DNA of 64,000 nt, taken from Labyrinthula sp. Ha. Lineage: Eukaryota; Sar; Bigyra; Labyrinthulida; Labyrinthulaceae. Where the stretch lies: NCBI GenBank assembly GCA_015227615.1, contig JAALGZ010000004.1, positions 1,984,001-2,048,000 of the forward strand. Direction: 5' to 3'. The notes beneath the pieces were generated by a model, which was not told the DNA's origin, made no database searches, and saw only the letters and a program-made list of their open reading frames with translations. Positions within the stretch are counted from its first letter, which is position 1. Each line of letters begins with the position of its first letter. Both the position numbers and the translations under genes were made by a program. Below, one piece after another: positions 1 through 12,271 of the stretch.

Positions 1-3000
1 AGTTTCGCCAAACTTGACGGACATCTGCTAAAACCCCCTGATACCCACCACCTTTACAGTCATGTGAATAGTATCTATCGTCGAGCAGCTGTTCTCGCAC
101 CTCGTTCATTTTCTCACGGAGTTCCACGCCAAGCTGGTAGTCACTTTTATACTTCCAAACACCTTTTTTTCTAACTTTTCGGGATATTACGTATTCTGAG
201 CTCTTGTTTAAATCCTCTGACATTTCTTCTTCCTCATCCTGCGAGTCGTGAGAGGCACTTCCTTCTTCCTCCACCTCTGGAGAGGAAGAGGTTTCTTGTT
301 GTTCATTACCTTTAGGTTCTTCCAGTCTGATAACTGGCATAACTATATCCCTACAATAGGTTTTACGCATATCTTCTGTCACATGCTTATTATTGTAGTG
401 CCCCCTTTGTAACCTGTTTCTAATCGTTCCTAAGTCCATCGGACGGTTAACTAATTCCAAATAATCGGGATATTCGCTCGTGTCAACTGGAGAACTAAAG
501 TGTGCACTCAAGGGATTGTCCACGATTTTCAAAAGAATCTCTTCACATGCATCCAATAGATCAACTTTGGCGTAGAGTTTAGATTTTGGGTGACGCAGAC
601 CACCGTCTAAGAAATTATACTCGTTCATAGGAAACATATTTGATTCAGATTTTTCAATACGAGCAGTTTCTTCTAACAATTCTTTTTGAAGCATACGGCG
701 TGCTAGCTCGACCGTGGAAAGCTTAGAAACAAGAAACCTTGGAAAAGGAAATGCTTCATCTTTGTTATATACGAAACAGGACGTCTTATCAGTAACTTCA
801 TCAAGTGGAAGAACAAAACCTACATCGTTTTGTTGCTCAGAGGCTCTCGTTGTCACCCCTTCACTATCAAACGCTTGGTGACCTGAGGACAAATTATCAG
901 GAAACAGATCTTCCCAACTGCCTTGTACACTGTCTTCAGCAACAAAAAGAAGCAACTTTTCCCATATGTCTAAGATATTCTCACTGAATAACTTTCGTAC
1001 AAACTTGCACAGGTCAAAACTTTCAAAGTCTTCATTAAACTGAACAATATCATTAACAGTTCGGAGAGATAACCACAGTGCAATTATAGCTGGAAAGAGT
1101 TCTGGACCAAGTACTAGGTTTTTAGTTTCCCCTTGCCTTAGCAGAACGGGATTAATCTGGGTCGGGGTCAACAACAGCAAGTCGGGATATATGAGTGATA
1201 AACCTGGTTTAGCGGCCAATTGTTGTTTCTTTGGAAGATACTTGTATTTTCTCTCACTCTCAGGAAGCTTATCATCTTCCAGAAGAATCAAGTCATCGGG
1301 CAAACAAAAACCTTCTGCCACCATTTTCCGGCCTTGTGCTTCCAAACGGGTTTTATTTGAAATTTGTGTGTTTTCTAAAGAAATTGGAGTATAGACTTTG
1401 GGAGATCCATTTTGAGAACTCCTAGTGTACTCTTTCTCTCTTCTCACACTACTTCTTTTCGCTTTAGAAAACTCGCAGTTGCCCCTGTTGATAAGGTTTT
1501 GAATAAACCAGTGGCCAAAGTCAATACCAAGCCTTGTTAGCTCATCAATAATAGTTTCATAAGATGAGACTATCGTGCTCGTCGTGAGACGACGCCATCT
1601 ATCCTCTTTCAAAATTCGAAAGACTTTTATTATCTCTTTCTGACTTGGGTTAGGACATGGACAATGTACACTGCTCCTTATTGTAGTAACAAGGATATGC
1701 AATAAAGCTTGCACCTTATGCTTTCTTAGTGCTGGGGCAGACATTCCTGAAAGCATGCCTTTCGCAGCATGAATATATGCCCTCCAAGCGGAAATGCTAT
1801 AGCACGCTGATTGAAAAACGTGAAATCCTTGAACAAAATATCTATAATAGCGATGGGATGGGACGGTATCTACACGGTTACCACCTAACTTGTATCTGGC
1901 TGATTTTGTTTTTAGCCACAAAATTGCATTTGCTTTACCATGAGTAATTTCCAGACCGGTAATCTCCAAAATTTTTACCCTGACGCGAGCCCGGCCTACC
2001 GCTTCATTTGCGAGTGAAACAAGGTTATCAGGTAGAGAAACGGATCTGTGCTTCTCAATTTCTAAATGATCAAGTTTTCCCAGCGAAAGGTTCATTACCA
2101 TTTGTTTAGAGTTGCTCGTAACGGTACTTGAGGAGTAAGAGTTTCCGCCTGATTTATTCTGGTAAGTATAAGGAAGGGAGCTCGTCATCGGTGTCTCGGG
2201 TTCTTCCAATACTTGCTTTTTCCAACGCGATTTGAGTTTCAATGCAACAGCCTGAATATCTTCGTCCAGATGTTTACGTAGTTTATTGACTCTTTGCCCA
2301 GTTTGTGTTTCCATTAAAACATGGACTGGGATATATTCAAAATCTGTGTCTAAAGAATTAAGCATGGAAAGGAGTTTGAGCCTTGCAGCATGTTTAGACA
2401 GGTGAGCACGAAAATTTGGTGGTGGCGATTCGTCACCAAACCCGACATATGAAGTAATTCTACCACATATTTTTCTAACCTCGGCTTTATCTTGTTGTGT
2501 GCAAATTATGTGTGCAAACTTGTCACTATTTTCCTTCCAATGTTTCCTTAAGGACTTAGCCAAAGATGCGACTCCAGCACAACTATGTTTTCGCAATCTA
2601 TAAATTACGTTGCCGAGCCCAGTATCAGTCAACACTTGAAAGTTCACATTCATGTCCTTCAACTGAAGCATTGAGTTCTGAAGCTGCTTTTCTTCATTGG
2701 TCGTAATAAGTGAGATCTGCTTGCTAATATGCTTAATCTTCTTAAATTGCTCTTCTGGTAAGATTGGTCCTGTGTATGACTTTTGCGACTTAAGTTTCTT
2801 GCTTTTGGGTATATTGTTTGTACTGAAGAGTTGCTGGACTGCACCACCCTCTTTCGACTTACCAAAACCTGGTGATGTGATAGAAGTTTCAGTCCTAGCT
2901 GTTGCAGCTTCCTTAGTCACCGATGCTTCGGGGTTTGCTTTTCTTTTCACTCCTGTGCCACGTCCAATGTTGTCAACTCTTTGAGACCGAAATATATATG

Positions 3001-4510
3001 CAGTGCACTCAATTGCCCCATCAAGACCTTCAAGTACAGAAGCTATTTTCTTATGAGCAAAACCCATCATTTCAGGTCCCGAAATACTAGTACCCTTTGC
3101 TGGTAAACCAAAGTGTATTTTAGATTCATTTAAGGCCTTCAAAACTTTAAGCCAAACAGCAGAAGAAGTTGAAGCTTCGTATACAGGTTCTCCCAAAGCT
3201 TCTTCTTCGTACGTTACGCGAAAAATGGGCCCATTTTCCCCTCTGATAATCTCTGAAGTGTAGCTACCATGCTCAGTTGGATTTCTAAGATCACCATACA
3301 GCCTAACACTCTTATATCCAACAGGAAAAAGATGTTTATCATTGTGGTAGTTTTGCCAGCCAGGCTCACCCGGCCTAACGACAGTACCCAGGTTAAGGAC
3401 TCTAATATTCCCAACTTTAAGTGGTAAAGGAATTTTACTCCTTAAATCTTGTGCCCGCTGAAAAGCCTCTTCCCTTGTTACCGACGAGTCATAGGTAGGT
3501 GCTACAAAGTTTAAATTAGTTTTTGGATTAGTAGGGCGCGAATATGCTCGATTCAGAGGAGATTTTTTTGTCGCTGTCGCTTTTTTCTCGGCAGTAATCC
3601 CACGTCCTGGAACCTTTCCATTTGCGATAGATTCAGGAGTTATGGAACCAATTTCACTCTGTCGAAAACCTCTTGGGATGGGTTTTTCCAATTCAGCTCT
3701 AACCTTTTCCCTATTTGAAGCTGGAGGAGCGCTGGGCACATGCCATTGGAGTGCCCTAGGTAACGGTGCCAAAACAGTCCCAAACACGACAATGTCTCCA
3801 CTGTAATCCACATACGGTTTTTCCAATATTTCGCTCAACTTGCAAAGATTTCCGTACTTATCGTACATAGAAAACCCAGTAAGCGTCCGTACAAATGGCA
3901 CAGAGTTTTCAGCGTGGCCCCCAGGATCAATTTCATTGAAGGTTTCAGGAATTCCGGATTCCTCTATCTCCATTTTCAGATCAGGCTCAAGGTATGAGAT
4001 AAGCTTAGGGTCATTGACCTTGCCCTTACGATAAAACGATGCTTCTTCAAGCCCAATTTCATCAACATAGCAGTCTTCAGCCTTTTCTTTTAGAAACTGC
4101 ATGACAAGGTCATGATCCTTTCTTTCTAAAATGGAATCAGAGGGAAAGTGATCACTCTCTTCCTGTAAGTCAAAAGAAGGCTCAGTCTCAACATTTGAGA
4201 CTGGTGCGTCAATGGTAACTATTTCAGCTTTTGTGAGTTCAGGTTTCATCAAAGTCGACGTATTCCCTTCGACAGTATTGTCATCTGAGCTTATGTCGGG
4301 TTGTTCAGGTTCCACTTGTGGTGCGTTAGTTACTTGGTCTTCTTTTGCATCAGTCGGCTGAGGCGGATGCAAAGACAGACTTGAACCAGTCTCGGCTTGA
4401 GTTTGTTCAGTCATATCCTCAATTTCATACCCCTTGATACTTTCATTACTACTTTCGTCTTCTGTATCTGAAATATCGCTCCCTATGTTATTAACAGCGG
4501 CGAATTCCAT
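1..4510 (-). CDS. FYRN/FYRC, tandem TFIIS-N-like and bromodomain chromatin protein (C-terminus off the left edge)
   Basis: One uninterrupted reading frame runs from the ATG at 4510 to the window edge (about 1503 residues, no stop), so the C-terminus is missing. The first 370 or so residues are acidic and low in complexity. An FYRN domain follows at about 370-425 (HLFPVGYKSVRLYG, then GENGPIFRVTYEE), then FYRC to about 500 (SGPEMMGFAHKKI). Two TFIIS N-terminal-like helical domains lie at about 607-672 (LTDTGLGNVIYRLRKH) and 710-775 (METQTGQRVNKLRKH). A possible DDT-like helical region is near 1135-1190. A bromodomain starts at about 1310 (EYPDYLELVNRPMDLGTIRN) and resumes with ADVRQVWRN at the window edge, after an insert of about 117 residues. 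FYRN/FYRC, TFIIS-N and bromodomains are parts of nuclear transcription and chromatin factors; acetyl-lysine reading is expected. The FYR plus bromodomain pairing recalls plant MBD9, but I see no MBD or PHD. The exact role is unknown. Confidence 0.82.
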   Translation of the reverse strand, partial: MEFAAVNNIGSDISDTEDESSNESIKGYEIEDMTEQTQAETGSSLSLHPPQPTDAKEDQVTNAPQVEPEQPDISSDDNTVEGNTSTLMKPELTKAEIVTIDAPVSNVETEPSFDLQEESDHFPSDSILERKDHDLVMQFLKEKAEDCYVDEIGLEEASFYRKGKVNDPKLISYLEPDLKMEIEESGIPETFNEIDPGGHAENSVPFVRTLTGFSMYDKYGNLCKLSEILEKPYVDYSGDIVVFGTVLAPLPRALQWHVPSAPPASNREKVRAELEKPIPRGFRQSEIGSITPESIANGKVPGRGITAEKKATATKKSPLNRAYSRPTNPKTNLNFVAPTYDSSVTREEAFQRAQDLRSKIPLPLKVGNIRVLNLGTVVRPGEPGWQNYHNDKHLFPVGYKSVRLYGDLRNPTEHGSYTSEIIRGENGPIFRVTYEEEALGEPVYEASTSSAVWLKVLKALNESKIHFGLPAKGTSISGPEMMGFAHKKIASVLEGLDGAIECTAYIFRSQRVDNIGRGTGVKRKANPEASVTKEAATARTETSITSPGFGKSKEGGAVQQLFSTNNIPKSKKLKSQKSYTGPILPEEQFKKIKHISKQISLITTNEEKQLQNSMLQLKDMNVNFQVLTDTGLGNVIYRLRKHSCAGVASLAKSLRKHWKENSDKFAHIICTQQDKAEVRKICGRITSYVGFGDESPPPNFRAHLSKHAARLKLLSMLNSLDTDFEYIPVHVLMETQTGQRVNKLRKHLDEDIQAVALKLKSRWKKQVLEEPETPMTSSLPYTYQNKSGGNSYSSSTVTSNSKQMVMNLSLGKLDHLEIEKHRSVSLPDNLVSLANEAVGRARVRVKILEITGLEITHGKANAILWLKTKSARYKLGGNRVDTVPSHRYYRYFVQGFHVFQSACYSISAWRAYIHAAKGMLSGMSAPALRKHKVQALLHILVTTIRSSVHCPCPNPSQKEIIKVFRILKEDRWRRLTTSTIVSSYETIIDELTRLGIDFGHWFIQNLINRGNCEFSKAKRSSVRREKEYTRSSQNGSPKVYTPISLENTQISNKTRLEAQGRKMVAEGFCLPDDLILLEDDKLPESERKYKYLPKKQQLAAKPGLSLIYPDLLLLTPTQINPVLLRQGETKNLVLGPELFPAIIALWLSLRTVNDIVQFNEDFESFDLCKFVRKLFSENILDIWEKLLLFVAEDSVQGSWEDLFPDNLSSGHQAFDSEGVTTRASEQQNDVGFVLPLDEVTDKTSCFVYNKDEAFPFPRFLVSKLSTVELARRMLQKELLEETARIEKSESNMFPMNEYNFLDGGLRHPKSKLYAKVDLLDACEEILLKIVDNPLSAHFSSPVDTSEYPDYLELVNRPMDLGTIRNRLQRGHYNNKHVTEDMRKTYCRDIVMPVIRLEEPKGNEQQETSSSPEVEEEGSASHDSQDEEEEMSEDLNKSSEYVISRKVRKKGVWKYKSDYQLGVELREKMNEVREQLLDDRYYSHDCKGGGYQGVLADVRQVWRN

Positions 4511-7500
4511 ATCGTCTAAACTCGAACTTCCTACACAACGAAATGTTTGCCCCTTTGTTCAACAAGTTTAAAACAAGTGTAAACCAAAACGTCTTCCGCA
4601 AGTACGTAGATACTTCGAGTAACCTTCGCTTTCTTCCTTTTCTCGGTGTTCTACGTGAGTTTTTCCGATAGTTCTTTGTTTTTCGAAAGGTTTGCTTTTT
4701 TTTTGATCAATTTAAACGGCCAAGAAATGATGCTGTAACAACGAGTAGCATTTAGTAGAGCCACAGTACATAGTGTCAACAGAAGGATGGCTTTCTGGAA
4801 AACTGGAAGGTGGATGTGGGCCAAGAAACCAAATCGAATATAGATAGCTAATTGGAACTTACCGTGATTCAATCATTTTGGGAAAAATTAGTGATTTTAT
4901 TCGTACTGCTGTAAAGAGGAGAATATATATATGCTGTTCAGTTTGTGATTCAACACCAACAGGGGAAAATGAAAGAGGTAAAGAGTTTTTCACTCAAGAG
5001 CAAGTGGTCTTAGTTTTATCATACAAGAAAGTATTTCTGTATTATTGAATATTTGGTTTTAGTGTATTATGTTTGAGCTACTGTTTCCTTCTGTCATGGA
5101 ATACAATTGGGATGAAGAAGTATTAGGTATCTACGCCAGGAGGAAGCCTTTTTCATAAGAAGCTTAAATTTCACCTTAGCTTGATTTTATGTCGTACGAA
5201 GCTATTAGTCTCATTAATTAAGCTGGCAAGGGTGAATACTATAGCTAGTTCATTTTAACTATTAAGAAGCTTTTAGAAAACTCATTTCTGCGTATGTGTT
5301 CCTTTAGAATCTGAAATGCTTAAAGCCCAGCGCCATGTCAACATAATCAGCTATCATGAAGAGCCTGTGTTATTGGAACTAGTCTCATCTTTTCACATAG
5401 CTACATTTCTTTCTTAAAGAAAACTGTTGAAATATAATAAGCCTGATGAGATAAATGTAAAGGAAGCTGCCCAAACTGAATAGAAAAGTGTCCAGTAAGA
5501 CTTAGTATATTATATATGAAAAGAATATTTTCTGCTATTTAACTCAAGAAACATATTCTGAATCAATATTCGTACTTGATATCTTTTTTCAGAGATCAAC
5601 CACTCTTGATGAAGATTATAAACTGTTTCAGTAACTGGCACTACGGTGTGGTCTTCACTCATGAGCAAAGAAGCTATATGTGCCTCCTTGATCATTTATT
5701 TTTAAAAGAGTATAAAAAAGGCTCAATTTTTTTCTGTTTGATAATGAAATTTGTTAAGTTCAATCTTAAAGAATTATAAAGTGTGACACTCTTTTGCCTG
5801 AAATTTAGAGAAAGGTTTTCAACCGTAGAAGCATATGTATTTATAAGGTGCAAGAAGCGCTCTGGCAAGTAGTCTAGGTTCTTATTCTCTAACATTTTAG
5901 TTAACCACGTTTTTTCTCTCTGAGAGTGTTTTAGACATCACGCTCTTGGGTATTTAACCTTGGTTTTCAGGCCACTTTGTCAAAACCTCAAGTTGGGCCT
6001 TTGGTGACACGGTATTTAATTTTGGTTACCTAAAATGCTTTCATACTCGTGTACATCATGTTTTTTAACTATAATACATCTTTAAGGCGTCTAGGGTTTC
6101 TCGTTAGTACAATCTTCACTTTACCTGAAGACTAAATCTATCGTTCATATCCAAATCCTAAACTTATGAATTTTTTCTAAGGACAGCAGAAAACCTTCAA
6201 GAAAAGTTTTGAATAGTGGAGCTCGTTTTCAATGACAGCCGTAAAACTATTTTGTTGGTTTCTTGCCGGAATGCAGCTTGCTGATGATATCTCTCATGAT
6301 GTAACAAAAATAATAGGGGAATTTTTTAGCAGTGGAAACCAGTGATTTCAACAATTTTTCTTATCATTAGACAAATATTTCTTGGTTAACCTGGTCACTT
6401 TCGATATTCTCACGGATTATGGATTTTTGATTTCGGTATCAGATACTCCTAAATCTCATTGGCCCGTTTTTTGCTTGCCCAATTTTTTTTTGAAAAAAAC
6501 AAACCAACAAAATTAAAAATGGATAATCCAAATCATAACAGTTAGATCACAAAAGACGCCGGAAGATGCAGTGGTGAGCCAGATTATTGAAATTTAAGCA
6601 TTAGAGACATGATTGAGTGAAAAATATATCTTCCAACGATATGAAACAGATATTTTAAAAGTAGCTCAGCTCAACTTCCAAAAAAACGCCATAGCTGAAG
6701 TACCAATTCGGATAGTATGAGGATACTTTAAACAGAAAATTTGCAAGAAAATAAAGTAAGTTTGAGGGAACAATAGAGAAAGCAAATAGAAAGTTTCTTA
6801 GCTGGATGACGCAATTTTCAGAATATGCTAAACATTACACCAAGAAAAAGAGCAAGAACAGTACAAGGATTAGGGAAATACAAAAAAAGAGGCTAGTATA
6901 GGATTCAAATTAAAGTTTTTCTCATAGAGATAAAGTCTTTAAATTTAGATAAGAAACACTTAAGTTTAACAATTTTATTTTAGCTCAACGCAGATCTAGA
7001 TCTTCTCAATTTCAGTGTTCAAAGTTAATTGTCTTAAACTCCTAACTAATTTAGTTCAAACATGTATTTATTAACTTCTACCCATATTTTAATGTTTCTG
7101 TGTTCAACCTATATGTTGACTATGTATCAATAAATAGTGACAAGTTCCTGAACCACTTGTCTGCGGAGGAAATAAGGAACCGAATGTCCAAGTTGGACAA
7201 CTTCTCAGGAGCCGTTGGAGAAAGGTTGACAGCTGAGGGTAAAACGAAGGAAGCCGAAGTAGAGAAGGTGAAGAACAGCGAAGCTCTGAGCAAGGAACAA
7301 CAGAGAAAGTAATCGGAGAAACTAGCACAGAATCTGAGAAATAGAAGGAAGTTTGGTAGCAAGCAAACTCAATACAAGCAGAACAGCAGAAAGAGAAGAA
7401 CTTCGATAACAAATATATCTTAGGTTAGGTGAGTCGCCTAATTTTAATTACAGTATAATACAGATAAGATTTAAGCAGAGCAGAATAAAGTTTCCATTAC

Positions 7501-10500
7501 AATATCCTTTAACAAAGGTTAAAATATAGAAAAATATTTAAATCCATCCTCATCTTCACCGAGGGCCAAGTGGGAACGGAGGGCCGAGGTATGGGGACCA
7601 TGTTTAACGACGTGAGGAGTACGAAAGAATTCAAAGCTTTGCTAGGGTAAAACAACTTCATATTTCAATGTTTTTTTTTTATTTTTAATATTTACTCGGT
7701 ACCTTCTAGTGTACTTCACTTTGTTCCTAGCCCCCTCGAAATTTTCTCCAAGTATGGGAAACCACAAATTTGCGCATCGACTATCCAGGGGAAGTATGGA
7801 AAAATGGAGATTCTGCGCAATGTGAATTTCATCAGTGGGAAATCGCGATTCTGTGCATCGATTATTCAGACGAAGTATGATAAAAAAAATTTAGGAAATC
7901 GAGCTGATCAATGAGATCGCGAGGAGTATCTGACTCCGGATTCAAAAAACCGTAGCCCTATTCTCACTGATGCAGAATGTCCAATGATGACACTGGGGTA
8001 CTTAATTAATTGCAGCAAGAAAAGAATATTTCTTACTGTCATAGTCAGCTTAACCAATAGTATGAGTATTACATCTGTGTTAGTTTTCTCAATATCCTTC
8101 TGAGTTCGAGATAACATCCTTAGAGAACAACATTGGGTAGTGTTCATGAACTTGTATGATAAATCAAAAGTCTTAAAATAAATTGAGGAGATTGCATAAC
8201 GTAGTAACTGCGTCTTTGACAAATCAAGTGAGTCGTCTTAGTGAGGGTGTATTTTACATGCAAGTAATCAACAGTGTTGGGGCACAGTTCTACTTTCCGT
8301 TTCATATATGTTAGCTAGCAAAATTTAGCCATGTGTTCAGAACAACTCCTATTGGGGACTAATTAAATAGGTCTGTTCAAGAAATCTCAGCTAAAACCTA
8401 TTATTGTTTCAGAAAATTGAAGTTTTTTTTGAAACTATAGCTTTACTTTCTATGCATCATACTCAAGGGGAGATTCTTATTCTACAAAGGACTATAGCAC
8501 GCCAAGGGTTGATTGTCTGGCAGGTACTATTAGTGTTTCTATATACGAAAAAGGCCATGGCCGAGTTCCGAAGGAACACTCTATATAATGAACTAAGAAA
8601 ATTCATTTAATTCTGCACAGAAATTTACCCACAAAATACCAGTATATGTATAAGTAGCTTTAAGACCTCTATTATGATGTCACACATCCTCTAAAGCGGG
8701 AATCACCCAGTTCAAAGAACGTCTATCTCAAATTAAACTATATTTACAATAAAATACCTCTTCAAAATATTTTAAATTTTAAAGGTGGGGAATATTCACA
8801 TCAGCTGATTTAATGAACCTAGTGATATTATCAACCTAACCTTTACATTTACGAGCCTGTTCTCTAACCACTGTGCGTTTTCAGGCCCTATAAACCGATT
8901 TCCTCATTTAGAATCCTTCCTTTAGTTAGGACATTCTATAGTATAGATCAGCTTACCTCTTAAAGCATGGTTCTATTTGAGTTCCTTAATATTTTTCTGA
9001 ACACGTATTTAAGAATTTGCTAACCGTGAAGGTTAAGTGCCGTGTAAATTTTCTTCTAAAATTATTATATCTTGGTCTGTACTTGGTATACCTTCGTTTG
9101 GATATACATACACAAGAGGAAAAATTTTATTTCTAACAACAATAGTACCTGGGAAAATGACTCTATGGAATATAAATTGAATCTGGAAGTATCAATATTT
9201 TAAGCTGCAGTTAACATTATATCTTAAGAAACAGGCACATAAGACCCTATGCTTAAATTTCAGTGTCATACAACTTATTGGCCTCTCCATAGAATCTATA
9301 TGGAACTTTATTGCAAAGATTCCAATGTATTTAACATGGGTTCTTAGAAGTATATAAATAAGGGATAAGCCTTGTACTATTTTTGTGCAGAAATTAATCT
9401 AATACATAGCTAATATAAGTGTTTTATAAGTTACACACAACGTTAAACAAGTGAAAAATATGGACCAAATGAGTTTTACGTGGAATAATAATTTGTATAG
9501 CCAATTACTTTAATAAACTTAGCAATTGCATCAAATCATCAAGCTTAAATGCTTGATTTGGTGTAATCCATCCTCTTGTGCATGATTTCTGCCTATCATT
9601 TTCCTTTGAAATGAAACAGATGTTTAACACAGGCCTTGATGGTAACTCTCAGGTCCAGCTGAAAGTATCTGTTTAAAACTTATGATTTGATATAAACTTG
9701 CATGAAATAGTACTCAAAGTATCGAACAGGATCTACGATTAGTCTAAAGAAAAACGCTGAGGTATTTCACTCTCTGGGTAAATTTTGATACACATCACCA
9801 CCATGTTAGAACCATCCAGATTTTCCCTACAGTTTTTTGCCGTTGCCTACCAGTGATATTTCCACAAATATGGTTTCAGTTACCGACATGGTTCTAGTAA
9901 GAATGCCCAAGCTGGGAAATACAAACGGTGTTGAAAGTAAGAAATCTTGAGTGCCGTTTCAATCATCAAAAGTAAAGTAGCAAAATAGGATTCTAAAAGT
10001 TTGTACTCAAAATTTGTTTTCAGTTTCTGCAAAGAGTCCACCTACAGAAAATGTCACGAGTGATTCCTCCTAGGCTAAGCAGAGCATAGCAAGATGATGT
10101 TGATACCATCACTTCCGAAGTAGAATCTGTTTCTTTGAAGGCGAATATACATAAAAATGAGAAGAACTGCCATTACCACTGGTAGTGATCAGAACTTTGA
10201 CATTCTCATATGAGAATTTGCCAATAAATATATATGATAAACTAAAATTTAAAAGGGGAGGTTTTGTAGTGACTTCTAGATCTGGGACTCGCAGTATGAC
10301 TAAACAACCACCAACCTTTCTCTACCAGTTAAGGCTTGAAGGTGTGGAATATTGTATTTTTTGAAGAAGTATGCAACTCTTCAAGAAGAGTAGAATTCCT
10401 GGAAAAATCACTTTTGGATCCAATACTCATAACCAATTTAAGAAATGAGATATGAAAATAATCACTGCAATACTGATTATCAGAATGATGGAAGAGGTAA

Positions 10501-12271
10501 TCCTCCATGGCCTTTTGTATGAATACAATAGATCTGATCTCTTAATCAAATTAGAACCATATGCTTGGGAATTCAATAATCAATAGGCATTGTTATTTAT
10601 GTGTCTATCTTTAAGAAGCTAAGAAAATATACAAATCCAGATGTCTAATTTTAAGGAAACTGAAAAAACGCATTGAATCTGGAGGAAATCACACCCTAGA
10701 TATTTAAATAAAAAACATGTTCACGATCAATGAAGGAAACAAAACAGCAAGAAACTAAAGAAGCTGAAGGGAGAGTTATTATAGAGGTGATTTGAATACT
10801 TATTAAGCAAGAAAGTACTTTATTTAGAGAATCAATTGAGAAACTTATAAATGCATGTACAGAGTTAAGACAGAAAACAAGAGTTGAAGTATTCTAGTTA
10901 ATAATTAGAAAACACGGCATTATAACTTGTTACTTGTCTGTGGATCTAAATTTAAGCCAAAGAGAAGAGCTTAGAAAGCTTTGAATTGTGTCAGGACAAT
11001 GAAGCTAATGCAAGAAAACTTGAAAATAGTCTTAATAGTTTGGGAATAACCCAGCCATGATTTTTTGGGTATCAATATCGAAGGTTGAAGCACCTCCTTT
11101 CCTACTTATTTGACCTAGAAAGGGAAACCATTTCACCACTAGACACAAAAACTAAGCAGTTCGCTGAAAAATATTCTCAAATATGTGTGGTTTCCCTAAT
11201 GCATACTTTCTCAATAATCTTAAATTTTCTGGGACTTTGTCCAAGAGAATACATGTAGAAACAGCTAAAGGTGAAGTTTATTTTGATTTAAACTAGAATG
11301 CTCAACCACAGAGCGATTGGCCACAGTTCGGTCTTAGATATATTTCATGCACACAATCCAACTAAGGTTCTGATACTATGTATTATCTGTTTCCCAGATT
11401 ATTTTTAAGACAGGGTGGGTTAGGATGATAAGACGTGACTAAATGGCTCCTATTTTTCAAGTTGCACGAGATCACGCCTTCGATAAACGAAGCAAAATTA
11501 CTGCAATATAGAAAGAGAAAGTGCGTTGATATGTTGCTACTTGAGGTGGAGACGGCAATGAAGATGATTATTTACTTTTTTGTATATCTACTTTCCCTTT
11601 ATCTTGTTTAGTGTAGATTAAATATGTTCTAACGAAGTTGATGGATAGACGGATTTCAATCCAGAGACTATGTTATGCTCATCTGTCAGTTTTCACAATA
11701 TAGTTTAGTATATTATAACTCAACAAGATGATACTAATTTTCAAATTATAGTGAGCTGACTACGCAGGAGAAGGGACACCTCTTTTTAGCGGAATGGGAT
11801 AACCGGCCAATGTACTCCACTGTAACGTTATAGTAATGGCAAACTGACCACTTTGGTAATGTAACATTTAGCACTTTTGCTCCCAGTCATAATTGTCCGA
11901 CGATAATCTTCCATTAATTAAGGAATAAACCGTTTGTGGAAGCAACTCATTTAATTTTGTACTGAATATATATTATTAACATTAAACTCGATCAACATCT
12001 TTGAAAACAAAACAAGCTCCAGAAGGAAGTAAGTCTGGGAGTTGAGTTGAGAAGTGAGATTAGTAGAAGCAAGTCCAAGCAGTTACACTAAATTATACGG
12101 ACTATTTAACTTCCTTTGAAGTGCCAACTAAGGTTCTCTTGACATATTATTCTCTTTGCCAACCTTTTTTGAGTCCACACGGAGTTGCTCCAACTTCAAG
12201 ACCCTACCAAAAGGAAAGAAATAAAGCTAGTTGATATTTATATTTACATATTTTTTTGTTAGTTTAATATT
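4511..12271. other. Gene-poor AT-rich spacer (7.8 kb)
   Basis: No convincing gene is seen. Open frames are short (the longest is about 104 codons) and match no family I recognise. Three patches stand out: a stretch of higher G+C at about 7130-7640, a degenerate direct repeat at 7750-7905, and a purine-rich stretch near 10.5-11.2 kb. There is no transposase, reverse transcriptase or rRNA. Introns in this genome can be only 28 nt, so a finely split gene cannot be excluded by eye. Confidence 0.6.
7750..7905. repeat. Degenerate direct repeat
   Basis: The word AAGTATGG/A recurs at 7750, 7792 and 7873. Related words (GCGCATCGACTAT at about 7772, GTGCATCGATTAT at about 7853) sit 81 bases apart, and a weaker related copy (CTGCGCAATG) lies between them. 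This fits an old tandem duplication with a unit of about 40-42 bases, now diverged. No function is suggested. Confidence 0.5.

Noticed and set aside
7908-8222. A 104-codon minus-strand open frame
   Set aside because: No recognisable motif, unremarkable composition, no supporting context; probably chance.
10956-11256. A frame of about 100 codons interrupted by a single TGA at 11058-11060, possibly a decayed gene
   Set aside because: No family resemblance and no splice pattern that removes the stop; a chance open frame in purine-rich DNA cannot be excluded.
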